Assembly: GCA_016744135.1 (NCBI GenBank)
Contig: JADGEX010000001.1
Span: 1,809,029 to 1,873,028, forward strand
Direction: 5' to 3'
Length of the DNA stretch: 64,000 nucleotides
Source: Pseudodesulfovibrio sp.
GTDB taxonomy: Bacteria; Desulfobacterota; Desulfovibrionia; Desulfovibrionales; Desulfovibrionaceae
The notes beneath the pieces are model-generated. The model made no database searches. It was given only the letters and a program-made list of their open reading frames with translations, and had not been told where the DNA came from. Positions 50,136 through 59,387 of this stretch are shown here, in pieces. The position numbers were made by a program, and so were the translations under genes. The stretch's first letter is position 1. Each line of letters starts with the position of its first letter.

Positions 50136-52025
50136 CTATTTATTGGAATCCACGTACCATCCGCTGGACTTGGTCAACAGATCCTGCACGCGACCCACAA
50201 GGGCGTGAGGATCAGTGAGATAGCCTTCAAGCAATAAAGCGGACTCGAAGAGCTGGTTGGCAGCCTGATCGATGAACGAATCGTTCTCGTCCTTCTTGAA
50301 GATGGTCAGCATATTGCGAACAAGCGCGTGATCAGGGTTAATCTCCAGCACCTTTTGGGGAATGGAGGAATCCTTGCTCATGACGCGCATAATCTTATCC
50401 ATGGACGAGGTCACATTACCGTCAGGATTGGCCAGGCAAACCGGAGAATCCGACAGGCGAGTAGAGGCCTTGACCTCGGTCACACCATCGCCCAGCACGT
50501 CCTTAATGCGAACAAGCAACTTGTCGAGCGTGGACTGCTGATCGTCGGACAATGCTTCGGGCTTGTCTTCCTTTTCCAGAGATTCGAACTGGTCGAGCTT
50601 AGATACATCGGCGTGCTCAGCGGAAACGAGTGTGTACCCATCAAAGTCACGCAGAGAGTCCATTACGAACTCGTCGATTGGTTCATAGAGATACAGGACC
50701 TCAATTCCTTTCTTGCGGAAAACTTCAAGGTGTGGCGACAGCCCCAAAGCTTCGCGACTGGGACCATATGCGTAGTAAATTTCCTTCTGTTCTTCCTTGG
50801 CGCGGGTGATGTACTCGGCGAACGAGGACAGTCCCTTGTCATCTTCGGAAGCGGAAGAATTGAAACGGACGAGATTGCCGAACTTGTCCTTGTTCAGGAA
50901 ATCCATGTAACCGGCCTTGAACAGCTCTCCATGGGCATTCCAGAACTCAGCATAACGGTCAGCATTGTCCTTGGCCATCTTGTCGAGATGATTCAATACC
51001 TGCTTGACCAGCGTGGAGCTGATCTTGCGCATGAGAATGTTGTCCTGCAATGTTTCACGAGAGATATTCAACGGCAGGTCTTCAGTGTCTACCACTCCCT
51101 TGACGAAGGCGAGGTATTCCGGGAGCAAATCTTTGTTCTGCTTTTCGATAAGCACACGACGCACATACAGGTCGAGGCCACGATTCTCACGGCCCATGCC
51201 GAACGGGTCGCCGCCTTCATTGGGAATGAACATCAAAGCATTGAACTGAACCGGCGCATCAACCGTCGTATGCAAAGTGTCAAACGGGTCCTCGGAATCA
51301 AAGGTGAGAAACTTGTAGAACTCGGCATACTGCTCCGGCTTGATCTGAAACTTCGGTTCGCGCCAAAGAGCCTGGATGGTGTTAACACGATCCTCGCCCA
51401 CAAAAATAGGGAAGTTGATGAAGTTGGAATGCGTATTAACGACATGTTTGAGATGCGCTTCGTTGGTAAACTGCGAGGCCATGTCTTCCTTGAGGAAGAC
51501 GGTGATCTCTGTGCCGTGCGGACGATCTTCGTCCAATTCCTGCAACTTGTAGTCGGTCCGACCATCAGAGGTCCAGGCAATGGCTTTGGCATCCGGCTCG
51601 ATAGAACGAGTGGTGACGGTCACTTCGTCAGCAACCATATACACGGAATAGAACCCAACACCGAAACGACCAATCAGGGAATCAAGAGACTCCTTGCCTT
51701 CCTCGGCCAGACGGGCCAACTCGGCAGTGCCGGAATGGGCGATAGTACCAATATTGCGCATCAACTCATCACGCGTCATACCGATACCGGTATCCGTGAT
51801 GGTCAGTGTCTTGGCATCTTCATCGGCGGTGATACGAATTTCCGGAGCAATCTCAGGTTCGCCACTGTCGGACTGCGCCTTGAAACGGACTTTTTCCAAT
51901 GCGTCAGATGCGTTGGAAATCAATTCGCGCAGGAAAATTTCCTTATTGGTATAAAGGGAATGAACCAGAATTTCGAGAAGTTGGCTGACCTCAGCCTTGA
52001 ATTTGTGCGTAGTTTTTCGACCCAT
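50136..52025 (-). CDS. htpG: Molecular chaperone HtpG (Hsp90)
   Basis: This is bacterial Hsp90, 629 residues, the usual length. The GHKL ATP-binding N-domain shows ELISNASDALEKVRF, TDTGIGMT and GRFGVGFYSVYMVA. The middle and C-terminal dimerisation domains follow, without the eukaryotic charged linker or MEEVD tail. ATG 52025 with TGGAGG eight bases upstream is preferred to 52043. It is a single gene. Confidence 0.98.
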   Translation of the reverse strand: MGRKTTHKFKAEVSQLLEILVHSLYTNKEIFLRELISNASDALEKVRFKAQSDSGEPEIAPEIRITADEDAKTLTITDTGIGMTRDELMRNIGTIAHSGTAELARLAEEGKESLDSLIGRFGVGFYSVYMVADEVTVTTRSIEPDAKAIAWTSDGRTDYKLQELDEDRPHGTEITVFLKEDMASQFTNEAHLKHVVNTHSNFINFPIFVGEDRVNTIQALWREPKFQIKPEQYAEFYKFLTFDSEDPFDTLHTTVDAPVQFNALMFIPNEGGDPFGMGRENRGLDLYVRRVLIEKQNKDLLPEYLAFVKGVVDTEDLPLNISRETLQDNILMRKISSTLVKQVLNHLDKMAKDNADRYAEFWNAHGELFKAGYMDFLNKDKFGNLVRFNSSASEDDKGLSSFAEYITRAKEEQKEIYYAYGPSREALGLSPHLEVFRKKGIEVLYLYEPIDEFVMDSLRDFDGYTLVSAEHADVSKLDQFESLEKEDKPEALSDDQQSTLDKLLVRIKDVLGDGVTEVKASTRLSDSPVCLANPDGNVTSSMDKIMRVMSKDSSIPQKVLEINPDHALVRNMLTIFKKDENDSFIDQAANQLFESALLLEGYLTDPHALVGRVQDLLTKSSGWYVDSNK

Positions 52026-52138
52026 GAATATTCCTCCAATCAAATGATATGAACGCCCGCCGAGTGAGCAACAGGACTCACCCGGCGGGACTTGCTGTAA
52101 AATGTGTGTGTTCGGGAAATAACGCCCCTGAACAGGGA

Positions 52139-52747
52139 CTAGGTAGATACTGATTTTATCTTGTCAAGAAGGTACTTTTCCATTTCACGGCGGTCCTTTC
52201 TAAGCCGGACCATTTCCGCCTCCATAACAGCGAGTTTTTCCTTGAGTTCCTGGTTCTCACTTTTGAGGGCTTCAGTCTCTTCCATAGTATTTGTAATGCG
52301 CCCGGCCGCTTCTTCCAGCCCACTGCGAATATCGGACACATCCGGCGGTTCTCCGCCGCCCTGATCAAGGACAGAACGGATACCCTCTCCCACGGATTTG
52401 GCGATTTCAAGACCAATGGCGGTGGCCATTTTCATGGCAGGTTCCATGGCGTTGACTGACACCACCGCCGGAGTTTCACCACCGCTCGGCACAGGCATGG
52501 CATCGGCCTGAAGTGGATAATTCTGAGATAACTGATCCATGACATCGCGGGCTGTATGCCCTTCTTTGAGCAAACGAGAGATAGTCCCGAAAATCTCTAT
52601 GGCTTCGGGCTTGAACCGCTTCTGGCGCCCACGCCCTACAGAAGGCAAATGCTGAGCGAACCGATTCTTCCAATAATGCACCGTGGACTCGGGCAGCTCC
52701 AACTCGCGGGCGATCTCGGCCACGGAAAGCACTTTCTTGCCAGTCAT
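52139..52747 (-). CDS. MerR-type regulator with C-terminal coiled coil
   Basis: This 202-residue protein begins with a MerR-like winged HTH (about 6-70; LSVAEIARELELPESTVHYW), with VGRGRQKRFKPEAIEIF as the wing. A middle helical part follows, and the last 50 residues are a coiled coil (TEALKSENQELKEKLAVMEA). No metal-binding Cys or drug-binding domain is seen, so the signal is unknown. It is transcribed away from the MauE-like gene, with a TG-rich AT-rich gap between. GGAG eight bases before ATG 52747 sets the start. Confidence 0.85.
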   Translation of the reverse strand: MTGKKVLSVAEIARELELPESTVHYWKNRFAQHLPSVGRGRQKRFKPEAIEIFGTISRLLKEGHTARDVMDQLSQNYPLQADAMPVPSGGETPAVVSVNAMEPAMKMATAIGLEIAKSVGEGIRSVLDQGGGEPPDVSDIRSGLEEAAGRITNTMEETEALKSENQELKEKLAVMEAEMVRLRKDRREMEKYLLDKIKSVST

Positions 52748-52861
52748 GTCACACTCCCTTAAAGACCTTGTTGTTCTTCATTGGAGTACATAATAATAAA
52801 GCTTACCACAAGTGAAAAACATTTCCATCCACTTCATATTAAAGAATTTTTACAGCAAAAC

Positions 52862-52882
52862 ACAACCTCACCCAATGGTTGT
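52862..52882. promoter_or_regulatory. ACAACC/GGTTGT inverted repeat between divergent genes
   Basis: Six-base arms are separated by nine bases, in the gap between the MerR-type gene and the MauE-like gene. It could be the regulator's operator, which is a guess based only on position. Confidence 0.3.
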
Positions 52883-53045
52883 GGTTGATATTCTTGATTT
52901 TTTCTAGACTTTTAATAGATTCCTCGACATAGAAAAAAGCATGCCGCCAGGAATGTATGCATGGTGCGGTTTGCGCTCAATGGAATATCTCTTTATGGTC
53001 GTGCGGTCGTCTCACGTTTTGCCTCACCAAAGGAACGCACTAAAC

Positions 53046-53522
53046 ATGAAATCGTTTTTCACATCTCAAGCTGCTTACCTGTCGCTCAGGTTGATCATTG
53101 GTGGATTATTTCTCTACGCTGGAGTCCTCAAGCTCTCGAATCCTTATGATTTTGCCATGACCATCAACCTCTACGGGCTGGTCACGTGGCGTATGTCCAT
53201 GGCATTGTCATATATTATCCCGTGCATCGAGATTATCAGTGGATTGGGGCTGATCCTGAACATCAGAGGAGCGTTGATTTTGGTTGTGGCACAGTTGTTG
53301 GGGTTCATGGTCGTACTTCTGTATGCCCTGCATCTCGGACTGGACGCGGACTGCGGGTGTTTCGGCACGCCGCGCGCCACGGACAACGACCCGGTTGGAC
53401 CGCTTGAAGCTTTCATTCGTGATGGCGCCATGCTTTCAGCCTGTGCAATCATGTATTGGCAACGTACGGTCGAAACCAATATCCCTCGTCTACTGTTACG
53501 ATCTTTTTCCAAAAGCGCATAA
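53046..53522 (+). CDS. MauE/DoxX-like membrane protein
   Basis: This 158-residue protein has four TM helices (about 8-28, 45-65, 70-95, 115-135) and the MauE-family cysteine motif LDADCGCFG, a CxC that may take part in thiol redox reactions in the membrane. MauE/DoxX proteins assist disulfide or quinone-linked redox. The first helices contain LRLIIGGLFLYAGVLKL. ATG 53046 is chosen because residues before it show no family match; the SD is AAAGGA. A terminator follows. Confidence 0.82.
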   Translation: MKSFFTSQAAYLSLRLIIGGLFLYAGVLKLSNPYDFAMTINLYGLVTWRMSMALSYIIPCIEIISGLGLILNIRGALILVVAQLLGFMVVLLYALHLGLDADCGCFGTPRATDNDPVGPLEAFIRDGAMLSACAIMYWQRTVETNIPRLLLRSFSKSA

Positions 53523-53523
53523 A

Positions 53524-53550
53524 AAAGGCCGCTTGATAACGGCCTTTTCA
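53524..53550. terminator. Bidirectional terminator
   Basis: Stem AAAAGGCC/GGCCTTTT with a ten-base loop lies between convergent genes. Confidence 0.8.
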
Positions 53551-53558
53551 ACTCCAAC

Positions 53559-54011
53559 TTACTGCACCAACTGCCATGTGCCATCAGGCTGTCTGTACGC
53601 CTTGGCATAAACGGTTTCCATCTTCCCATCTGGCATACGCGCTCGCAGCGTCACATCCCGCTCGATGCGTCCGTCGTTATACCGGCGGGGCGGCTGGGGA
53701 ATGGCCTGATGATGCATGCGCGTATCAGGGTTGGTCCACTGAGAAGTCTGACCAGACGGCATGGTTTCCAAGGTATTTGTAATCTGCCGTTCGTCATAGG
53801 CATCGTACTTTTCCATTTCATTGCCCACTATATAGCCGACTAACAAACCAGTACCAGCACCGATGGCCGCGCCGGAAACCTTATTTTTAAAAGTCAATGC
53901 ACCCAGCGTGGCTCCGGCGAGTGTGCCGAGTGTCGCAGCGTTCTGTGCAGTGGTGGTCGTGCAGCCTGTCATCAACGCTATCATCAGGGTCAGGGTGATT
54001 AGTATTCTCAT
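53559..54011 (-). CDS. Glycine-zipper outer-membrane lipoprotein
   Basis: This 150-residue protein has a lipoprotein signal (lipobox LMTGC) and a glycine zipper (about 25-70; LGTLAGATLGALTFKNKVSG AAIGAGTG, split for length) like the SlyB/Pcp/YMGG families, then a hydrophilic C-terminal domain (about 85-150) with a final beta segment MPDGKMETVYAKAYRQPDG. ATG 54011 is the start, with GAGG upstream. The role is unknown; related proteins stabilise the outer membrane. Confidence 0.8.
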   Translation of the reverse strand: MRILITLTLMIALMTGCTTTTAQNAATLGTLAGATLGALTFKNKVSGAAIGAGTGLLVGYIVGNEMEKYDAYDERQITNTLETMPSGQTSQWTNPDTRMHHQAIPQPPRRYNDGRIERDVTLRARMPDGKMETVYAKAYRQPDGTWQLVQ

Positions 54012-54044
54012 GGGTATTTCCTCATTTTTTGCCGCCGAAGGCAA

Positions 54045-54442
54045 AGTGTAGGCCTTGCAGGCGGCTTTCTCTCATACTGTTTTGTTGAATATGAGCAATG
54101 AGTGTACCGTTTTAAATACTCTGAAATTATTGAATATTTAGAATTTTTGAAAATTCTGTGAGCGCAAATTGTGGACAGGGACGCAAAAATTGTTCTCTTT
54201 GAGAAAGAGGGGCATCTTTTTTGGTGGGCGTTGTGTGCTTCGCAATGAGGATGCAAACGACATTGTTTCAAAGGTTTCGCCTTTACGGCGACCTGCTTTT
54301 TTTGAGGCGAAAAAAAGGAGGCAAAAAACGCCTTCTTCGTTGTGCCCCTGATAACGGACCCAAGAGCCTGTACACGGCTCCACTGCCCGACAGGATTGTC
54401 TGTGACACAGAACAGGACAGGCTCTAATGTTCGCTATCAATT
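54045..54442. other. Gene-free stretch before R1 copy B
   Basis: This 400-base stretch shows no convincing gene. It has GAGGGGCAT at 54212 and its near complement TGCCCCTGA at about 54343, and A-rich runs near 54300-54325. It may be the left part of a longer R1 unit whose equivalent lies before the window start. No match to another part of the window was found. Confidence 0.4.
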
Positions 54443-55000
54443 GCTCGTCGTTGTAAGGGATTTCTCGTTGTAGGTGTTCATTTTTGATTCTAGGTTCTTC
54501 GATAGCCATCAATAATTTTGAGATGTTAACTTTTCAATGCTGTTTTTCTTTCAAAGGTACTTTCTTTTTACCAACCAAACGAAAATCTAATCCGCTCTTC
54601 GCTCACCATAAAGGGCCTTGGGGTGCTCCAGCACCCCAACACCGCTCTCCCTCCAAAGACGATTTCTTCCCTTCCCAACCAGACGAAGACGGGACCCAGC
54701 CCTTGATCGGCTGCTTAGAAGCTGACCAATCGAAAGAGGCGGCTCTCGTAAGGGGATTAGATGATTTGTCTTAAACTGAAGGATAAAGGGAGAGGAAGGA
54801 CTTATGCTTTTGACAGGGTGGAGCCGACTCGATTGGATCAGATTCTTACCGCCGATCATGGGGGCGGCCAAGCTCGTGAGCCGAGTTTTTTGGTCCTTTT
54901 TGGGGCGGCTCAGCCAAAAAGATCCGCCGCCCGCGCAGGGCATGGAAAGCGTTGGGTGCTTCAGCACCCAAAAAAGACTCTCGCCGAAGGCGCATTTTCA
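54443..55000. repeat. Dispersed repeat R1, copy B
   Basis: This is the full-length match to 1-542, in the same orientation. Hairpins lie at 54618-54639 and 54952-54971. A reading frame ending TAA near 54774 (tail EADQSKEAALVRGLDDLS) is kept open in copy A too (EADQSKEAALIGELDNLS), with many changes at third codon positions and no frame shift. The copies otherwise differ by many substitutions, so they are not recent duplicates. Confidence 0.85.
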
Positions 55001-55025
55001 AAAGAAAGGCCGCATGAAAGCGGCC
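54999..55025 (-). terminator. Intrinsic terminator of the sugar kinase operon
   Basis: Minus-strand stem GGCCGC/GCGGCC with loop TTTCAT is followed by TTTCTTTTG. It abuts the right end of R1 copy B. Confidence 0.8.
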
Positions 55026-55071
55026 ATCCTTACTTCTTATTTCCCGTCGGGGTTTACCCCCGACTGCTTCA

Positions 55072-55947
55072 TCACAACTTATAGGAGTCAGGTATCTCAG
55101 GCATAGCCCCTGAACATCCACAAACGTACGCCGCCACCTTGGTGGCATACTCATTAATCTCATCAAGCGACTGCCCATCAAGATACGCAAGCACCATAGC
55201 AGCAGTAAACGAATCCCCCGCTCCAATCGTATCAACGACCTCAACAGGAACCCCCGGCAAATCAGAAATTTCATCAGGCGACATGATCAAACTGCCCTTG
55301 TCTCCACGGGTCAACACCGCCAACTTGAGGGAATGTCTCAGCATGAGTGCTTCCAGAGCTTCCCGCTCGCCAACAGGCAACGACAACATCTTTCGTACCA
55401 TGACAAGTTCGTCATCATTGATCTTCAACACATCGGCTACATCAAGAGACCGACCAATGACCTCAGGCGTATAAAAACTCTGTCGTAAATTAATATCATA
55501 CACCCTAAGCGCTCTGGAAGCAGCACCAAGAAATTGATGAATCGCCCGTCTAGAAGTTTCAGACCTTTGAGCCAATGTACCGAAACACACTGCGCCGGCC
55601 TTGGCTGCCAACGCAATGGCAGTATCGTTCAACGACAAAAAATCCCACGCTACATCATCGGGAAAAGCATAGGTTGCCACACCATGCCTATCAATTTTCG
55701 CATTTACTGTACCGGTAGGATGTACAGGATCAATACTTACACCATCAATGTTCACCCCACGAGCAGCCAAAAGCGACAATGCCTCACGGCCTAGTTTATC
55801 ATCCCCCACGCAGGAAACAGGAACCCCTGCCCCACCGAGACCATTCATATGATAGGCAAAGTTGGCAGGCGCACCGCCAAGCATCCGTTTATAGGGCAAC
55901 ACATCCCAAAGGATCTCACCCAAACCGACAGCGAAAACAGGCTCCAT
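55072..55947 (-). CDS. PfkB-family sugar kinase (fructokinase-like)
   Basis: This 291-residue kinase shows the PfkB/ribokinase hallmarks: GEILWDVLP and LGGAPANFAYHMNGLGG in the N-terminal substrate region, and DTIGAGDSFTAAM with the catalytic Asp at about residue 248. The closest group by eye is bacterial fructokinase (ScrK/FrkB-like), which makes fructose 6-phosphate. It starts two bases after the stop of the TPR-protein gene, so they form one unit, and ends at the terminator beside R1. Confidence 0.9.
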   Translation of the reverse strand: MEPVFAVGLGEILWDVLPYKRMLGGAPANFAYHMNGLGGAGVPVSCVGDDKLGREALSLLAARGVNIDGVSIDPVHPTGTVNAKIDRHGVATYAFPDDVAWDFLSLNDTAIALAAKAGAVCFGTLAQRSETSRRAIHQFLGAASRALRVYDINLRQSFYTPEVIGRSLDVADVLKINDDELVMVRKMLSLPVGEREALEALMLRHSLKLAVLTRGDKGSLIMSPDEISDLPGVPVEVVDTIGAGDSFTAAMVLAYLDGQSLDEINEYATKVAAYVCGCSGAMPEIPDSYKL

Positions 55948-55949
55948 GG

Positions 55950-57302
55950 TTATCCTGCCCTCTCCACGATCTTCTGTAACCGGGCCTCGGCTCTGGCGCG
56001 TAATTCACCCTGACCGGAAATAACGAGCTTTTCCAAAAGGGCGATAAAATTATTCAACGCAGGTTCCATAAGCGGATGACTCGGTCCGAGTGCGTATTCA
56101 TAGGCAGCCAACCCATTATCAAAATAATCGAAGGATTCTTCCACCCGACCGACAGAATCAAGCAATAATCCCATATTGCACATGGCCTGCGCCGTTTCCG
56201 GATGATCCGGGCCGTAAACCTGCTCACGAATGGCAAGACTCGTCTTGAAATGTTCCTCGGCTTTCGCCGCGTTGCCAAGTCGATCATACAGCAAGGCTAC
56301 CGTGTTATGATCTCCGGCCACTTCCGGGTGATGGTCGCCGTAGAGCCTACGGTTGATAACAAGCCCCTGCTCTGCCAATTCCAAAGCCTGTTCCGGTTGA
56401 TCCATGGCCTCGTACAGCAGGGCCATATTTGAAAGACAGGACGCCGTGGCAGGATGACCTTCACCCTGCGTAGCACGTAATACGGTCAGGCACTCTTCAA
56501 ACGTGGCCTTGGCTTCATCAAAACACCCACGAGCCTGACGAATCACGCCTAAGCTGTTGAGAATCGGCGCGGTCGCGACATTGCCCTCGGTAAAAATTTC
56601 TTTTTGCAACTCAAGACAGGCCATAAATGTCGCTTCGGCCCGATCAAAATCATCAGCGGCCCAATAGACTGTTGCCAGTCCTTCGAGATCGGCCACAATA
56701 TCGGGATGCTGCCCGCCCTTCAGAGCCACATCCACCGCCATGGCCGCTTCCAAGAACTCGACGGCCTCTGCGTACTGTTGTTGATGATAGAGCGAAAAAC
56801 CCGTCTGATGCAAAACTCTGTTGGCAGCGGCGGTATTCACACCAAGCTCGCTCACAAGATCCCGACAGGCTTGAATATGTGGCATAAGCCACTGCACCGT
56901 GGGCCAATTCTGTGGTTCTGCGTCTGGCAGGGCAAGATTAAGACCATAGATAGCCCGTCCCGCCCAATCCAACGTCTGTTCTTCATTCATGGAAGCCCGA
57001 AGTTCAGTCCGAACATCTTGCTTGAGCGCAAAGATCTGATTGTCCGCGTCCACATCGATCAGCTCATACGTCACAAGTGGGTCAATCAATGCCGTAGCTG
57101 CAAAAAAGGCCGCTGCCGGATTAATCAGCGCGGGATTATGAGGGGTCCCGTCCATGGACAGGGCGTAATCATAGGGGAGCGGCGAATCAGCCAACATGGC
57201 TGCCATGAACAAAGCTTCGGCCCCACCCGGGGCATCCTTCTCCACTATGCCTATAGCTTCCAAAATCGCTTCACTGCTTCGGTATTCATTCTGCTCGGTC
57301 AC
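55950..57302 (-). CDS. Tetratricopeptide repeat protein
   Basis: This 450-residue cytoplasmic protein has an N-terminal ~150-residue region with no family match and seven or more TPRs of the kinesin-light-chain (42-residue) type from about 185 to 440; HPEVAGDHNTVALLYDRLGN and HPETAQAMCNMGLLLDSVGR are two of them. These form protein-binding solenoids. The start is GTG 57302 with AAGGAG upstream. It is in one unit with the fructokinase-like gene; no role is evident. Confidence 0.88.
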   Translation of the reverse strand: MTEQNEYRSSEAILEAIGIVEKDAPGGAEALFMAAMLADSPLPYDYALSMDGTPHNPALINPAAAFFAATALIDPLVTYELIDVDADNQIFALKQDVRTELRASMNEEQTLDWAGRAIYGLNLALPDAEPQNWPTVQWLMPHIQACRDLVSELGVNTAAANRVLHQTGFSLYHQQQYAEAVEFLEAAMAVDVALKGGQHPDIVADLEGLATVYWAADDFDRAEATFMACLELQKEIFTEGNVATAPILNSLGVIRQARGCFDEAKATFEECLTVLRATQGEGHPATASCLSNMALLYEAMDQPEQALELAEQGLVINRRLYGDHHPEVAGDHNTVALLYDRLGNAAKAEEHFKTSLAIREQVYGPDHPETAQAMCNMGLLLDSVGRVEESFDYFDNGLAAYEYALGPSHPLMEPALNNFIALLEKLVISGQGELRARAEARLQKIVERAG

Positions 57303-57399
57303 GGATAACTCCTTGGTTGGCTAACACACGGTTCCACTATCCCGTTTGCACAGGGAATTCAAGGCAGGCACAGAATATGACCATACACATGAAACACAA

Positions 57400-57432
57400 A
57401 AGACGCTGCCCGGACCAAACCGGACAGCGTCT
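57400..57432 (-). terminator. Intrinsic terminator of flgE
   Basis: Minus-strand stem AGACGCTG-CCGG against CCGG-CAGCGTCT with an internal mismatch and loop TTTGGT, followed by TTTTGTG. Confidence 0.8.
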
Positions 57433-57455
57433 CAAAAACCGTATGTCATACAGAA

Positions 57456-59072
57456 TTATCGTTTAACGCTGATAAGTGTGTTTAGCATGGAATCACTGGT
57501 AGAAATAACCTTGGTATTAGCCTGAAATCCTCGCTGAGTGAGAATCATGTTGGCAAATTCCTGGGCCATATCCACGTTACTTCCCTCAAGAGTATTTCCT
57601 GAGATTGTCCCACGGCCACCGTCCTTGGCAACACCTGCCATGGCCGCCCCCGAATCCTGTGTAGCCGTAAAATTAGTTGACCCGGAACGATCCAGGCCCC
57701 ACGGACTGTTAAACCGATACATGGCGACCTGATACAAGGCCTCACTCTGATTATTGCTAAAATGACCGGTCAAGAATCCCTCGTCATCAACGCTGACGTT
57801 TCGAAGATATCCCCAACTGTATCCGTTCTGAATATGATACATGGTGGAAGACGGTGAATCATAACTGGTGGAGACGCGTGCGTCACGATTCATCTCACCC
57901 ATTTGGGCAAGGTTGCCCACGTCTGTTCCCACGGACGCGGGAGATCCTGCGCCGGAAAGCCATGTGGAATTGTCAGAATTAATGCCGAAATCATAAGAAA
58001 TTGTCCGACTTTGCCCAACGGCTCCACCATTACTCCCAAACGTGTATGTCACCTGAGGCAATCCATCTTCACTAAACGTACTGGGTGTCCACGCCCCAAG
58101 ACTCGTGCCGCCGCTCGCAACAGTTGGGTCCAAAGAATAAGCGGCCTGTCCCACCAGTATGCCCTGATCATTGAAAGTTAGGACTCCGACACCGGCTAAC
58201 CCTGCGGAAGAGGTGCCATAGGCACTGGAACCGTCAGACTCGGAAGGCATCGCCACAAGATATTCCCAATAGCTGTATCCCGGCACGGCGTTCGAAAGAT
58301 TGTTGGCACTGACGGGGTCAAAATAAACCGTCATTTCGTGCCCGCCACCTTCTTCATCATATACGGTGATACTTGAAGAATACTCAGGCAAATCTCCACC
58401 GAATGGAGTGGAGGCATTACTCTGAGTGGTATTGTACGCCTGAAGCATGGAAAACATCGGATTGTTGGAATCGGTAAAAAGATCGGCAGCGGAATGATTC
58501 AGGTTCGTAACCATTTCCACAGATGACGTTGCAAGCGGTTCGGAACGAACTAGACGAGCTGGTTCCCCGTCCACTATGACATCTTCATATGGAAGCTGTA
58601 TGTCGGAAACACCTGCTGCCACTTCGCCTGTTTCGCGATCAATGGCATACCCTTGCAGACGGTAATCATGAGCATTCACAAGATAAGCTTCATTATTAAA
58701 ACGAAATGCTCCGGCACGGGTATAATTTGAGGCCCCGGCAGTCGCACCGTTCACGTTGCGTACGCCAAAGAACCCCTGCCCGGAAATGGCAAGATCTGTG
58801 GACGTATCGGTGTTCTCCAACGCCCCAGGTTTGAAGATAGTCCTGATTTCGGACACCCCTACACCCTTGCCTATTTGGCTCATGGCATAACTGCCCGATT
58901 GGTTCTGAGAACCACTCGTTCCGAGCTGCTGACTCATGAGCGTCCCGAACTGAACGTCTGCTCGTTTATAGCCAGTGGTACTAACGTTGGCGAGGTTGTT
59001 GGCCACCACCTGCATACTGGCATTGTGGGCGACCACCCCGGTAGCCCCAACATACATACTACTAAAACTCAT
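57456..59072 (-). CDS. flgE: Flagellar hook protein FlgE
   Basis: FlgE builds the flagellar hook. The 538-residue protein starts with the flagellar rod/hook signature (SSMYVGATGVVAHNASMQVV, then ANNLANVSTTGYKRADVQFG), has a FlgE/F/G-type middle and ends with the C-terminal coiled-coil region (NVDMAQEFANMILTQRGFQA, then NTKVISTSDSMLNTLISVKR). ATG 59072 has TGGAGG six bases upstream; the longer frame to 59252 runs through the promoter. It is transcribed from a sigma-54 promoter at 59168, consistent with a middle-class flagellar gene. Other flagellar genes are not adjacent. Confidence 0.93.
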   Translation of the reverse strand: MSFSSMYVGATGVVAHNASMQVVANNLANVSTTGYKRADVQFGTLMSQQLGTSGSQNQSGSYAMSQIGKGVGVSEIRTIFKPGALENTDTSTDLAISGQGFFGVRNVNGATAGASNYTRAGAFRFNNEAYLVNAHDYRLQGYAIDRETGEVAAGVSDIQLPYEDVIVDGEPARLVRSEPLATSSVEMVTNLNHSAADLFTDSNNPMFSMLQAYNTTQSNASTPFGGDLPEYSSSITVYDEEGGGHEMTVYFDPVSANNLSNAVPGYSYWEYLVAMPSESDGSSAYGTSSAGLAGVGVLTFNDQGILVGQAAYSLDPTVASGGTSLGAWTPSTFSEDGLPQVTYTFGSNGGAVGQSRTISYDFGINSDNSTWLSGAGSPASVGTDVGNLAQMGEMNRDARVSTSYDSPSSTMYHIQNGYSWGYLRNVSVDDEGFLTGHFSNNQSEALYQVAMYRFNSPWGLDRSGSTNFTATQDSGAAMAGVAKDGGRGTISGNTLEGSNVDMAQEFANMILTQRGFQANTKVISTSDSMLNTLISVKR

Positions 59073-59167
59073 ACTTCCTCCAATCCGGTCTCTGCCGAAT
59101 ATGGTGGGAACCTCCAGGAGACCCATTCCCGGAAAAAAATTCCCGATTCCTTCTCTCCAGAGGAATG

Positions 59168-59183
59168 AGCAAGGTGTATGCCA
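59168..59183 (-). promoter_or_regulatory. Sigma-54 promoter of flgE
   Basis: On the minus strand the sequence is TGGCATACACCTTGCT, with GG and GC ten bases apart and a match to TGGCAC-N5-TTGC at nearly every conserved position. The predicted start is about 59157, 85 bases before flgE. Confidence 0.72.
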
Positions 59184-59387
59184 TATGAATTCAGTTGTTA
59201 TTTCAACGCGAAAGCCATGAAAAGGAGTAGGCATATCGTTCCCCTGCCCCATATTTCCCTGAATTACCTACACACAAAAGAAGAACCCGAGCCAACCATG
59301 TTTCCCCTTGCCACCCACACGCCTCCCGCGTAGTCTAGCTCGACTTTATAAAAGAGTGACATCAACCAAACAATGGAGACAAAGAAT

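Noticed and set aside
50328-52052. 574-residue open frame antisense to htpG
   Set aside because: It is a codon-bias shadow: htpG on the other strand is a full, family-typical Hsp90.
54138-54512. 124-residue minus-strand frame in the gap before R1 copy B
   Set aside because: Low-complexity, no ribosome binding site, no family; likely part of the repeat.
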